The notes under the pieces are model-generated. The model was not told the origin of the DNA. It was given only the letters and a program-made list of their open reading frames with translations, and made no database searches. A stretch of 64,000 bases of DNA from Sphingobium sp. (GTDB lineage Bacteria > Pseudomonadota > Alphaproteobacteria > Sphingomonadales > Sphingomonadaceae). The DNA is taken from contig JAGIAZ010000005.1 in assembly GCA_017744605.1 (NCBI GenBank), positions 82,197-146,196 of the forward strand, in the 5' to 3' direction. The position numbers were made by a program, and so were the translations under genes. This document shows, in pieces, positions 23,157 through 31,481 of the stretch (the stretch's first letter is position 1; every line of letters begins with the position of its first letter).

Positions 23157-23611
23157 GCGGCTCGGTGAACAAGGTCATTCTCGTCGGCAATCTCGGCGCG
23201 GATCCCGAGATCAAGTCGTTCCAGAACGGCGGGCGCATCGCCAATCTGCGCATCGCGACCAGCGAGACCTGGACCGACCGCGCCTCCGGCGAGCGCCGCG
23301 AGCGCACCGAGTGGCACAATGTCGTCATCAACGGCGACGGCCTGGTCGGCGTGGTCGAGCGCTATCTGCGCAAGGGCAAGAAGGTCTATATCGAAGGCTC
23401 GCTGCGCACCCGCAAATGGCAGGACCAGAATGGCCAGGACAAGTATACGACCGAGGTCGTGCTCTCTGGCCCGGGCGCCGTCATGACCATGCTCGCCAGC
23501 GCGGGTGGTGAAGGCGGTGCGCGCACGCACTATCAAGGCGAAGAAGGTCATATCCCCGGCTATGACGCGCGCAACGCGCGGGAAGAGCTGGACGATGAGA
23601 TTCCATTCTGA
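23153..23611 (+). CDS. ssb: Phage single-stranded DNA-binding protein
   Basis: A 152-residue SSB: OB-fold start [20 protein letters not shown], then [33 protein letters not shown] and [14 protein letters not shown], a short linker, and the acidic C-terminal tip DDEIPF that recruits partner proteins. Shorter linker than host SSBs. It coats ssDNA during phage replication and recombination and lies next to the putative annealing protein. Confidence 0.95.
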   Translation: MSGSVNKVILVGNLGADPEIKSFQNGGRIANLRIATSETWTDRASGERRERTEWHNVVINGDGLVGVVERYLRKGKKVYIEGSLRTRKWQDQNGQDKYTTEVVLSGPGAVMTMLASAGGEGGARTHYQGEEGHIPGYDARNAREELDDEIPF

Positions 23612-24195
23612 TGCTCCCCCGCCGCATCCTGAAACCCGAGAAACGAGCAAGTCGCTGGCGTAGCCAGGCGCTCAATTGCCATGCTCTGCGAGGCGTTCTT
23701 CGCTATGAAGCGGGAAAGCTGTTTTGGCTTGAGCGCCCCCGCGCCATGATTGCAGATCAGCGATCATTCAAAACCTGGAACGCTCGCTTCGCTGGGCAAG
23801 AGGCTTTCACCGCCAAGCATAGCGAGGGCTACCGCTGCGGGACGATTTTTGGATGCAACTTCTTCGCCCACCAGATCATTTGGGCACTGCATTTTGGCGA
23901 TGCACCCGGCGAGATCGATCACATAAATGGGAATCGCGCGGATAACAGGCTCGAGAATCTCCGCGCTGTTTCTCGCGATGAGAACCGCCGCAATGTGAAG
24001 CGACCTTCCACCAACTCAAGCGGCGTAGTCGGCGTATACCGCATGGGTTCAGGCTGGCGCGCCAGCATTGGGATAGATGGGCGCTCGGTCCATCTCGGCA
24101 ACTTTACCGAATTTGATCAAGCGTGCACGGCTCGTAAGCTGGCCGAAGTTCAATACGGGTTTCACGAAAATCACGGGCGCTCAGATGCTGCCTAG
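23611..24195 (+). CDS. HNH homing endonuclease with AP2-like domain
   Basis: A 194-residue free-standing nuclease: HNH core FFAHQIIWALHFGDAPGEID, then HINGNRADNRLENLRAVSRD (His-Asn-His zinc/metal motif), followed by an AP2-like DNA-binding unit (SSGVVGVYRMGSGWRASIGI). The first 20 residues ([20 protein letters not shown]) match the start of the next gene at 17 of 20 positions although the DNA differs at about 25 of 60 bases. It starts inside the SSB stop (TGATG) and ends 11 bases into the next gene. Confidence 0.88.
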   Translation: MLPRRILKPEKRASRWRSQALNCHALRGVLRYEAGKLFWLERPRAMIADQRSFKTWNARFAGQEAFTAKHSEGYRCGTIFGCNFFAHQIIWALHFGDAPGEIDHINGNRADNRLENLRAVSRDENRRNVKRPSTNSSGVVGVYRMGSGWRASIGIDGRSVHLGNFTEFDQACTARKLAEVQYGFHENHGRSDAA

Positions 24196-24535
24196 GCGTA
24201 TTCCGAAAGCGCCCAAGCGCGCCTCGCGGTGGAGATCGCAGGCCCATTGTTCGTTCGTACGCTCCCATGCCTGCTGCAATTGCCACAGCATGGCTGCGAT
24301 CGAGGTCGCGCATGTTCGGATCGGGAGCGGCGCGGGCGTTGGCCAAAAACCCGATGACTGGCGGACGGTGAGCCTCTGCCGTGATTGTCACGCAACCCAA
24401 CACCGTAACGGCGAACGGTCTTTTTGGGCCGCCTACAAAGTCGCGACAGGGCAGGACGTGGAAACCCTCATTGAGGAGTTCATCACAGCCTCGCCCAAGC
24501 GTCTTGAGATCAGACAGGAAAGGGCAGCGCAATGA
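24185..24535 (+). CDS. Zinc-binding HNH/DUF968-like nuclease-type protein
   Basis: A 116-residue protein: basic leader MLPRRIPKAPKRASRWRSQA, then VRSHACCNCHSMAAIEVAHV and SLCRDCHATQHRNGERSFW. The CxxC/CxxCH and AHVR elements match HNH-type zinc nucleases found in phage nin-like regions (DUF968-like). It precedes NinB and RusA-like genes, so a role in resolving or trimming recombination intermediates is likely. The ATG was chosen where similarity to the preceding gene's leader begins. Confidence 0.7.
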   Translation: MLPRRIPKAPKRASRWRSQAHCSFVRSHACCNCHSMAAIEVAHVRIGSGAGVGQKPDDWRTVSLCRDCHATQHRNGERSFWAAYKVATGQDVETLIEEFITASPKRLEIRQERAAQ

Positions 24536-24918
24536 GCCACCTCATCCGCCTCACCAACTGGTATCAGCGCCAGCGCGCCAAGGATCTCATCGATCGCGCG
24601 CCTGATGGCTACATCATGAAGGTCGATGAGCCTCGCCGCACTTGTGACCAGAACGCGAAGCTCTGGGCAATGCTCACCGACATCTCGCACGCCAAGCCGC
24701 TCGGTCGCCGACACACGCCCGACGACTGGAAGGCCATCTTCATGAATGCCTGTGGTTGGGAGTGTCAATTCGTTGAAGGGATCGACGGACGCCCCTTCCC
24801 CAAAGGCTTCAAATCATCCGAGCTGAGCAAGTCTCAGATGTCGAGCCTTATCGACTTCATGCGGGCCTTTGGTGACCAGCATGGTGTGCGCTGGGGCGAG
24901 GAAGCGAGGGCAGCATGA
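24532..24918 (+). CDS. ninB: NinB-family recombination protein
   Basis: A 128-residue protein with the NinB core: CDQNAKLWAMLTDISHAKPL, PDDWKAIFMNACG, then SKSQMSSLIDFMRAFGDQHG and a final VRWGE. In lambda, NinB (Orf) is a recombination mediator that helps load Red-beta on SSB-coated DNA. The SSB and putative annealing genes upstream and RusA downstream fit that role. ATGA overlaps on both sides. Confidence 0.88.
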   Translation: MSHLIRLTNWYQRQRAKDLIDRAPDGYIMKVDEPRRTCDQNAKLWAMLTDISHAKPLGRRHTPDDWKAIFMNACGWECQFVEGIDGRPFPKGFKSSELSKSQMSSLIDFMRAFGDQHGVRWGEEARAA

Positions 24919-25064
24919 TCCGCCGTTTCTTCGCCCGCCGTCGCTTAGCCAAGCTCGTGAGGGCAGAGAGAGCCCGTAACCACCAATGGTCCCTGAACCG
25001 ACTTGCCCAGCTCACAGGAGAGCGGCGGGAGAGGTTTGCGCGGGCGATGGAGCGCGCGCTGTGA
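24915..25064 (+). CDS. Small Arg-rich phage protein (49 aa)
   Basis: Not in the ORF track. Begins MIRRFFARRRLAKLVRAERA and ends REREFARAMERAL-like helical residues. It is joined by ATGA to ninB and by GTGA to rusA. Highly basic, probably nucleic-acid-binding; function unknown. Confidence 0.55.
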   Translation: MIRRFFARRRLAKLVRAERARNHQWSLNRLAQLTGERRERFARAMERAL

Positions 25065-25414
25065 ACAGCATCACAGTCTCTTGGCCGGATCGCGTCCTCT
25101 CTCCCAATGTGTCCGCACATTGGCGCCGCAAGTCTGCCGCACGCAAGGCCCAACGGCTCGAAGCATGGACGCTTGCCATGCAGGCTAAGGTTCATTGCCC
25201 TGGCGCGCCCATAGATCCGATATCCATCCGTCTGGACGCCTATCCCAAGCACGAGCGCAAGCGGGATATCGACAACCTTCTCGCCAGCACCAAGGGCGCT
25301 CTGGATGGTCTCGCGCAGGCGATGGGCGTCGATGACAGCCTCTTTCGTCCTGAGCTTACCATTCACCCTGCAGACGGCACTGGTCGCATTGTTTTGACGG
25401 TTTTGCCGATATGA
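25061..25414 (+). CDS. rusA: RusA-family Holliday-junction resolvase
   Basis: A 117-residue protein from a GTG start in a GTGA overlap; the ORF-track start 25 codons earlier is the antisense-free but unconserved region of the previous gene. RusA signatures: VSWPDRVLSPNVSAHWRRKS, YPKHERKRDIDNLLASTKGA and LAQAMGVDDSLF, with the acidic DIDN and DD residues that bind metal. It cuts four-way junctions in phage recombination. Confidence 0.88.
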   Translation: MNSITVSWPDRVLSPNVSAHWRRKSAARKAQRLEAWTLAMQAKVHCPGAPIDPISIRLDAYPKHERKRDIDNLLASTKGALDGLAQAMGVDDSLFRPELTIHPADGTGRIVLTVLPI

Positions 25415-25695
25415 CCCGTCTTCGCCTTTCCAGCTCAATCATATCGGACACAGCCAAGGCATTCAACGTGCCCATGGATCGGATGCTGAGCGAAAGCCGC
25501 GTCCGTCCTCTCGCATGCGCCCGGTTCGCGGCAATGAAGATCATCCGTGAGGAGCGCTACCTGTCCGCACAAACGATAGCCCGGCTCTTGAAGCGCAAGG
25601 ACCACACAACTGTTCTCAATGGCATTCGCCAGGCAGATAAGTTGCTCGCCACCGATCCCGCTTTCCGTGACGCATATATGAGGGCAGCGGGATGA
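25411..25695 (+). CDS. DnaA domain-IV-like DNA-binding protein
   Basis: A 94-residue protein that looks like only the DNA-binding end of DnaA: ISDTAKAFNVPMDRMLSESR, RFAAMKIIREERYLSAQTIA and RKDHTTVLNGIRQ. The last segment is the DnaA signature (RDHTTVLH in cellular DnaA) that reads DnaA boxes. There is no AAA+ domain. It precedes the replication gene and may mark or compete for an origin. ATGA overlaps on both sides. Confidence 0.85.
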   Translation: MTRLRLSSSIISDTAKAFNVPMDRMLSESRVRPLACARFAAMKIIREERYLSAQTIARLLKRKDHTTVLNGIRQADKLLATDPAFRDAYMRAAG

Positions 25696-26360
25696 GCGAC
25701 CTTCTCGCGCGCCTTTTGTCCGCAGGGACGCCTCCTGAGCTTGTCGCCGAAGTAGCTATGGAGCTGGCGCGCGCAGAAGCGGCGAAAGAGGCAATTGAAC
25801 AGCGCCGCCTCAATGATAGGACAAGGCAGGCCGAGCGCCGCGCTCGGAATAACGTGACGTCACGTGACACCGCAGACGTCACAGACGCCCCCCTTTCCCT
25901 TTCCCCCAATGAAAATAATTCTAACCCCCATACCCATACCCCCGAGAATATAACTCCCCGCGCGCGTAAGACCGATTTCCCGAAACCGGATTGGGCTGAT
26001 GGGCAGGTTTGGGCTGATTTCCTGACAAACCGAAAAGCGAAGCGCCTGCAAAACACCGCCACGGCGCATGCAAAATTCCTGAACGACACGGCGAAACTCA
26101 GTGCCGAGACAGGATGGCCGCCCGGCGAATGCCTGCGAGCCTGCGTGGCCAAGGGCTGGGGTGCAATTTTCGATCCACGGGACAAACACGATGGCAGAAG
26201 CGGTCAAAATTTCGGAAGCAATTCAGATCGACGTGACGGAGTTGCCCGCGCTCTCGACCGGCAGCTTGGCCTTGATGGCGCGCCGTCCAACAGACGCGGA
26301 ACTGGCGGAGGCGGAGATAGTGGCAGCGGCCCCGTTGCCTATCTTACCGCCGTGCGATGA
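25692..26360 (+). CDS. Putative phage replication protein
   Basis: A 222-residue protein. Helical N terminus (EVAMELARAEAAKEAIEQRR), a low-complexity middle (LSLSPNENNSNPHTHTPENI), then a small conserved unit DWADGQVWADFLTNRKAKRL with CLRACVAKGWGAIFDP, as in DnaT/primosome-like phage proteins. A Gly/Ser-rich tail follows. The last 170 bases are also read in a second frame by the next gene. The role is inferred from position beside the DnaA-like protein. Confidence 0.6.
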   Translation: MSDLLARLLSAGTPPELVAEVAMELARAEAAKEAIEQRRLNDRTRQAERRARNNVTSRDTADVTDAPLSLSPNENNSNPHTHTPENITPRARKTDFPKPDWADGQVWADFLTNRKAKRLQNTATAHAKFLNDTAKLSAETGWPPGECLRACVAKGWGAIFDPRDKHDGRSGQNFGSNSDRRDGVARALDRQLGLDGAPSNRRGTGGGGDSGSGPVAYLTAVR

Positions 26361-26808
26361 AAAGCATTTCGGTCAGTGTCTCCGTGTCATGATCGCAGCG
26401 CTGCCCAAGCAGAGCGCGGATGAAGTTGGTGGCGAGTTGTTCGTTGCCGCATATCGCCGGAAGCTTGGTCACATGGCTGCTGAGCAAATCAGTTTTCTCG
26501 CAGACCAAGCCTTGGGCGAGTGCCGTTGGTTTCCGACCATCGCGCAATGCCTGGACATCGCCGCTCGCTGGGAGCGCAGTGACGAGTTCACGCGCCGACA
26601 GTCGCGGGCCAGGTCTATCGTTACCTGCGAGCGCCAGGCCCGCATGGAAGACGCGATGAAGGCTTTGGACCGCTTCGAGATGACACAGGACCAATTCGAT
26701 GCCCTGCCCGACCAATGGCAGAGGATCGCGGATGCCAGGGGCTTGGTTCGATGGACGGCTGAAGGCCTAACAGTTCGGCAACCGATTAAAGCTGAGACCG
26801 CAGCATGA
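26191..26808 (+). CDS. Hypothetical phage protein, replication region (205 aa)
   Basis: Starts MAEAVKISEAIQIDVTELPA inside the preceding gene in another frame (170-base overlap); the ORF-track start is earlier and unconserved. The body is helical: AALPKQSADEVGGELFVAAY, MAAEQISFLADQALGECRWF and TIAQCLDIAARWERSDE. Proteins of this type often lie after phage replication initiators. Specific function unknown. Confidence 0.65.
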   Translation: MAEAVKISEAIQIDVTELPALSTGSLALMARRPTDAELAEAEIVAAAPLPILPPCDEKHFGQCLRVMIAALPKQSADEVGGELFVAAYRRKLGHMAAEQISFLADQALGECRWFPTIAQCLDIAARWERSDEFTRRQSRARSIVTCERQARMEDAMKALDRFEMTQDQFDALPDQWQRIADARGLVRWTAEGLTVRQPIKAETAA

Positions 26809-26843
26809 ACACCGCCTACATCCCCCAGGACAAAGGATAGATC

Positions 26844-27005
26844 ATGGCTCTAAGGGGTAGGCCTGCAAGTGTCCGAGACGAGATACTGCGTCGAGCCAAT
26901 GGCATGCGCGCGAACGGAGAGATCGTGAACAAGTCACGCATTGCCCGCGAGCTGCATGTTTCGCTGCGCCACGTTCGCAGGGTTCTCCCACTAATTTCGA
27001 TCTGA
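26844..27005 (+). CDS. Small HTH protein (53 aa)
   Basis: Missed by the ORF track. Begins MALRGRPASVRDEILRRANG and has a helix-turn-helix-like end (GEIVNKSRIARELHVSLRHV). AAAGGA precedes the start. It is the last gene before the packaging module, so it may control late genes; this is inferred from position only. Confidence 0.6.
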   Translation: MALRGRPASVRDEILRRANGMRANGEIVNKSRIARELHVSLRHVRRVLPLISI

Positions 27006-27057
27006 CGAATTATGTCCTATGCACAGGCCCTCAAAACCTGTGTAATTGAAATGCCCC

Positions 27058-27390
27058 ATGAGCGGGGCAAACCCTGTAACAAACGGCGAGAAAAAGGACA
27101 CGCGGATCAAGCCCGGCGAGGTCCGCAATCCGCATGGCCGCCCGAAGGGTTCGCGGCATAAGCTCGGCGAAGATTTCCTCAAGGCTCTACAGGCCGATTT
27201 TGCGCAGCACGGCAAGCGGGTGATCGAGGATGTCCGAGAGGAAAAGCCAGATGTCTACCTCAAGGTCATCGCCTCTGTCCTCCCCAAAGAGATTGAGGTC
27301 AGCGGCGAAGTCGCTCTGACCACCAAAGAGCAGCGAGATGCAGCGCTTAGCGCATTTCAACGCACTTTGGCTGAAGAGGTCATGCAATGA
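27058..27390 (+). CDS. DUF5681-type protein, probable terminase small subunit
   Basis: A 110-residue protein. IKPGEVRNPHGRPKGSRHKL is the GNPxGRPKGS-type N-terminal element of DUF5681 proteins, followed by EDFLKALQADFAQHGKRVIE and a KPDVYLKVIASVLPKEIEV segment. It is coupled by ATGA to the large terminase gene, where the DNA-recognition subunit belongs. The ORF-track start is a TTG 12 bases earlier; ATG 27058 is preferred, but no strong ribosome site is visible for either. Confidence 0.75.
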   Translation: MSGANPVTNGEKKDTRIKPGEVRNPHGRPKGSRHKLGEDFLKALQADFAQHGKRVIEDVREEKPDVYLKVIASVLPKEIEVSGEVALTTKEQRDAALSAFQRTLAEEVMQ

Positions 27391-28856
27391 GCGCCGCCAT
27401 CGCTCTCCAAGCTGAGGACTTCGCGTTCTCGCGCCTCATTGCTTATATCGCCTATCAATGGCCGAATTACGCCGACGCGCCGCATCACCGCTTGATTGCC
27501 CGTCACCTCGAAGCTGTCGAGCGCGGCGAGATCACTCGCCTCATGATCACCATGCCGCCTCGCCACGGCAAGAGCATGCTCGCGAGCGAGTTCTTCCCGG
27601 CTTGGTATATGGGTCGCAATCCCGACCACTATGTGGTGACGGCGACCTACGCACAGGAGCTTGCCGATGACTTCGGGCGCAAGGTCAAGAACCAGATCGA
27701 GGACCCCGCCTTTCAGTGCATCTTCCCGGGAGTTGGGCTTGCAGACGATTCCAAGTCAGCCAAGCGTTTCCATATCGACGGCTCAATCGGTGGCGTGGAG
27801 CATGCGACGACCCAGAGAGGCGCATTTTACGCTGTGGGCGTTGGGGGTCCGTTAACAGGCCGTGGCGCACACCTTCTCCTCATTGACGACCCGGTAAAGA
27901 ACCGCGAGGAAGCTGAATCCGAGGTCATCCGCAAGAAGACCAAGGATTGGTACACCAGCACCGCCTACACGCGCCTTATGCCGGGTGGCCGGATCGTCAT
28001 CATCCAGACGCGCTGGCACGAAGACGACCTGTCTGGTTGGCTTCTCTCAGAGCACCAGCACGAGGGCTGGACAGTCCTCAATCTGCCGGCGATCAACGAT
28101 AACGGCGATGCGCTTTGGCCCGAGCAGTATCCGGTTGAAGCGCTGGAACGGATCAAGCGAGCCCTCCCGCCACGCGATTGGTCAGCCCTCTACCAGCAGA
28201 TGCCGACGCCTGAATCGGGTGACTATTTCAAACGCGAGTGGATCATCCCTGTCGATGTCATTCCTCCCAAGGAGGCGATGGCGATCTACGGTGCCTCCGA
28301 TTACGCGGTCACGGCCGATGGAGGCGACTATACCGTCCATGCCGTGATCGGTGTTGCCCAGGATGGCCGCATGTATCTGCTTGATCTGTGGCGCGCTCAG
28401 GTCAGCTCCGATGTCTGGGTTGAGGCCTTCTGCGCCATGGTGCGCAAGTGGCGCCCGATTGGCTGGGCCGAAGAGACTGGCCAGATCAAGAGCGGCGTCG
28501 GCCCATTCCTTGTTCGGCGCATGATCGAGACGGATTCCATCGTTGCCCGCGAGCAATTCCCGACGCGCGGCGATAAGGCAGTGCGCGCTCAGTCAATCCG
28601 GGGTCGCATGGCGCTCCAAGGCCTCCATGTGCCCCGTGATGCACCGTGGCTTGCTGACTTCATCTCCGAGTGCATGAGCTTCCCGGTCGGCGTTCATGAC
28701 GACCAAATCGATGCGATCGGTCTTGTTGGCCAGCTCATCGACAAGTTCAGCTTGGGCAAGAGGTCGCGTGACGAGACGCCGGTGCCGCGACGCGCTCCTG
28801 TCGCTGTACAAGACGGTGTGATCGCCCCTCCCTTGAGCATGGGGAGGCGTCGATGA
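27387..28856 (+). CDS. terL: Terminase large subunit
   Basis: A 489-residue packaging motor. ATPase: Walker A MPPRHGKS (residues 56-63), Walker B LLLIDDPVK (about 163-171), coupling region IIQTRWHEDDLSG. C-terminal RNase-H-like nuclease: YGASDYAVTADGGDYTVHAV, with further acidic residues at AEETGQIKSG and HDDQIDAIG. Length and motifs match headful-type phage terminases. It works with the small subunit and the portal to fill the prohead. Confidence 0.93.
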   Translation: MSAAIALQAEDFAFSRLIAYIAYQWPNYADAPHHRLIARHLEAVERGEITRLMITMPPRHGKSMLASEFFPAWYMGRNPDHYVVTATYAQELADDFGRKVKNQIEDPAFQCIFPGVGLADDSKSAKRFHIDGSIGGVEHATTQRGAFYAVGVGGPLTGRGAHLLLIDDPVKNREEAESEVIRKKTKDWYTSTAYTRLMPGGRIVIIQTRWHEDDLSGWLLSEHQHEGWTVLNLPAINDNGDALWPEQYPVEALERIKRALPPRDWSALYQQMPTPESGDYFKREWIIPVDVIPPKEAMAIYGASDYAVTADGGDYTVHAVIGVAQDGRMYLLDLWRAQVSSDVWVEAFCAMVRKWRPIGWAEETGQIKSGVGPFLVRRMIETDSIVAREQFPTRGDKAVRAQSIRGRMALQGLHVPRDAPWLADFISECMSFPVGVHDDQIDAIGLVGQLIDKFSLGKRSRDETPVPRRAPVAVQDGVIAPPLSMGRRR

Positions 28857-31231
28857 TCCCTGTCAGCCAAGGCAACACCGGCAACGACCAGCAGTTCACG
28901 GATGAGAACGACGGTGAGACTTTCACCGGCGACACCAAGAGCAGCGCGACTGTCCTGACCGCCCTCAAGCGCGCCGAAGACACATTTCGCGATTGGCAGG
29001 CCACATGCTCGACGATTGACGAAATCTACAATCTCGACGGCGCCGGCTATGGCGGTATTCGCAGCGATCTCGATCAATATGGCTGGCGCGACACGAAGCT
29101 CGATCTGTTCTGGGCAAGCTATGAAGTCCTGAAACCCGCTGTCTATGCTCGCCCTCCACAGCCGGTCGTTGAGCCGCTGTTTAAGGACACGAAGCGCCTC
29201 CCGATCGTGACAGCGGAATTGCTGGAGCGGTGCGCTGTCTCGACGCTCAAGCGCACCGGCATCGGCGACGTGATGACAGAGGTGCGTGATGATCTCATTT
29301 TTACCTCGCGCGGCATCATCTGGATTACCTACGAAGCGGACAATGATGGGAAGCGGGTTTGCTTTGAGCATCTGGACCGCAAGGATTTCCTGCACGAGCC
29401 TGTGAGGAAATGGCAGGAATGCGGTTGGGTTGGTCGCCGTGCCTGGATGACCCGTAAGGAGATGCGCAAGCGCTTCTTCAAGACGAGTGGCGATGCATAT
29501 CAGTATGCCAATTATCTTAAGGCCAAGGATCGCGACGGCGATCTGGCCGATGAGGACCGCGCCACCACGAAAAAGGCCGGTGTCTGGGAGGTTTGGCACA
29601 AGGCTGACGGCAAGGTCTATTGGGTCACGCCTGGCGTTGATGTGCTTCTGGATAGCGGAGAGCCGCATCTCAAACTCTGCGAATTCTTCCCCTGCCCTCG
29701 CCCTGCATTTGCGACGAAGCGGCACCGCTCCATGATCCCCGTTCCCGATTGGGAGCGTTACGCAGTCCATTTCCGCAAGATCAGCGATCTCACCGGGCGC
29801 ATCTACCAGCTGCTCAACCAGGTCCGCATGATGGGCATCATTGCGGGTGGCGGTGATGTTGCGGATGCCGTCGAAGACATGCTTCGCGCGATCGACGACG
29901 ATCAGACCGTCATCCGCGTCAATAGCATTCAGCCCCTGAATGAAACCCTGTCATGGCTTCCCCTCAAGGAAATGGCCGAAGCGATCCAAGGCCTCATCAT
30001 GGCTCGCGGACAGCTCATTGAAGATTTCTACCAGCTTTCCGGCATCTCGGACATCATGCGCGGTGCTTCCGAGGAAAATGAAACGCTGGGGGCGCAGCAA
30101 CTCAAAACACAGTTCGGCTCTGTTCGAGTTCGCGAGAAGTCGGCTGAGCTCCAGCGATTGGCGGCCGATGGCGTCAAGATCGCCTGCGAGATCATCGCGG
30201 AGAAGTTCGACCAAGAGACGCTTCTTGAGATGTCTCAGATGGATCTTCCGACCAAGCGCGAGATCGAAAAGCACATCAAGGAGATAGAGGAAGCAGCAAA
30301 GGGCGAACTCAAGGCCCTAGGGGAAAAGGCGAAGCAGGCCGCTGCCCAAAGCCAGCAGCAGATCGATCCTCAGCAAGCTGAACAGGCACTCCAGCAGGCC
30401 CAGCAGCAGATCGTGGCCAAATATGCCCCTATGCTGAGCGAGGCGCAAAATCAGGTTCCCATCGAGGACGTGATCAAACTGCTCCGCGACGACCGCGCCC
30501 GGAACTTCACGTTCGAAATTGAAAGCAGCAGCACGATCCTTGTTGATGAACTCGAGGAGAAGCGCGCCCGCAATGAGTTCATGGATAGCCTGTCAAAGGG
30601 CATCCCGGCTATGCTGCAGCTGGTCGCGCTGGGAGAGCCTGCCGCGAAGTTGGCTGGAGAGGCGCTGAAGTTCCAACTCGCCCCCTATCGGGCCGGTCGT
30701 TCGCTGGATGGAGCGATTGACCAATTCATCGACGCTGCGCCCGAGATGGCGAAGGCGATGGCCGCGAAGAACGGCGCGAATGATGAGGCTGAAGGTCTCG
30801 TGGAAGCTCAGAAGCAGCTCGCCCAAGCCGAAATGGAGAAGGGGCAGGCGGCCATGGCGAATGTCCAAGCTAAGGCCGCGCTCGATAAGGCCGAACTGCA
30901 ACGCAAAATGATGCAGATGCAGCTCGACGCGCAAAATGATGCCGTCAAGGCCCAGCAGGAAGCCGAAAAGCTCCGTCTCCAGATGGCCGACATGGCCGAG
31001 AAGCATGGGCAGGCCCAACGCAAGCTAGAGGCTGATATCGACAAGGTTCGGGCAGAAACCGTCCAGATCCTTCAGAGCATCGGCCTAGCCCAGCGCCAGC
31101 AGGAGATGGCGGAATTCAAGTCCGTCGCCGATGTGAGCCTGCGGCAAGGCGACCAATCGCTTTCCGCCCAAGGACAGGCCCAAGAGGCGCAATTCCGCGA
31201 TCGACAGAGCCAGCAACAGGAGGCCCGGTAA
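28853..31231 (+). CDS. P22-like portal protein
   Basis: A 792-residue protein, close to the size of P22 gp1 and much larger than siphovirus portals. The N-terminal 450 residues hold the wing/stem region (LFWASYEVLKPAVYARPPQP, YQLLNQVRMMGIIAGGGDVA). The C-terminal 300 or so residues are Gln/Glu/Ala-rich long helices (EAQKQLAQAEMEKGQAAMAN), as expected of the P22 helical barrel that forms the DNA-sensing tube. It is coupled to terL. Confidence 0.85.
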   Translation: MIPVSQGNTGNDQQFTDENDGETFTGDTKSSATVLTALKRAEDTFRDWQATCSTIDEIYNLDGAGYGGIRSDLDQYGWRDTKLDLFWASYEVLKPAVYARPPQPVVEPLFKDTKRLPIVTAELLERCAVSTLKRTGIGDVMTEVRDDLIFTSRGIIWITYEADNDGKRVCFEHLDRKDFLHEPVRKWQECGWVGRRAWMTRKEMRKRFFKTSGDAYQYANYLKAKDRDGDLADEDRATTKKAGVWEVWHKADGKVYWVTPGVDVLLDSGEPHLKLCEFFPCPRPAFATKRHRSMIPVPDWERYAVHFRKISDLTGRIYQLLNQVRMMGIIAGGGDVADAVEDMLRAIDDDQTVIRVNSIQPLNETLSWLPLKEMAEAIQGLIMARGQLIEDFYQLSGISDIMRGASEENETLGAQQLKTQFGSVRVREKSAELQRLAADGVKIACEIIAEKFDQETLLEMSQMDLPTKREIEKHIKEIEEAAKGELKALGEKAKQAAAQSQQQIDPQQAEQALQQAQQQIVAKYAPMLSEAQNQVPIEDVIKLLRDDRARNFTFEIESSSTILVDELEEKRARNEFMDSLSKGIPAMLQLVALGEPAAKLAGEALKFQLAPYRAGRSLDGAIDQFIDAAPEMAKAMAAKNGANDEAEGLVEAQKQLAQAEMEKGQAAMANVQAKAALDKAELQRKMMQMQLDAQNDAVKAQQEAEKLRLQMADMAEKHGQAQRKLEADIDKVRAETVQILQSIGLAQRQQEMAEFKSVADVSLRQGDQSLSAQGQAQEAQFRDRQSQQQEAR

Positions 31232-31479
31232 TGGCAACAGGAAACGCACGCCGCTTCCAGGAACTCGGTGTTCCCAGCGGCACGGCGAAGGAACTCGCTG
31301 CCCAGATCACAGCCAGCACGGGCAATGTGCGGCGACTTGGCGAGATGGGCTTTACGCCGAACGCATCGAATATCATCGCGGCCTCCGTGGCAGCGCATAC
31401 GGTGAATGTGCGAGCGCTTTGCGAAGCCGGTGTGTCGAGCCGCGTCGTCGCCGAATTCAAGACGCAGATTGCCTCCTGA
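31231..31479 (+). CDS. Small triple-repeat protein next to portal (82 aa)
   Basis: Three tandem units of about 27 residues: NARRFQELGVPSGTAKELAA, NVRRLGEMGFTPNASNIIAA and NVRALCEAGVSSRVVAEFKT. Each looks like helix-turn-helix with the pattern N-x-R-x(2)-x-E-x-G. No known family recognised. It is directly between portal and scaffold-side genes and overlaps the portal stop by one base (TAATG). Confidence 0.7.
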   Translation: MATGNARRFQELGVPSGTAKELAAQITASTGNVRRLGEMGFTPNASNIIAASVAAHTVNVRALCEAGVSSRVVAEFKTQIAS

Positions 31480-31481
31480 CC

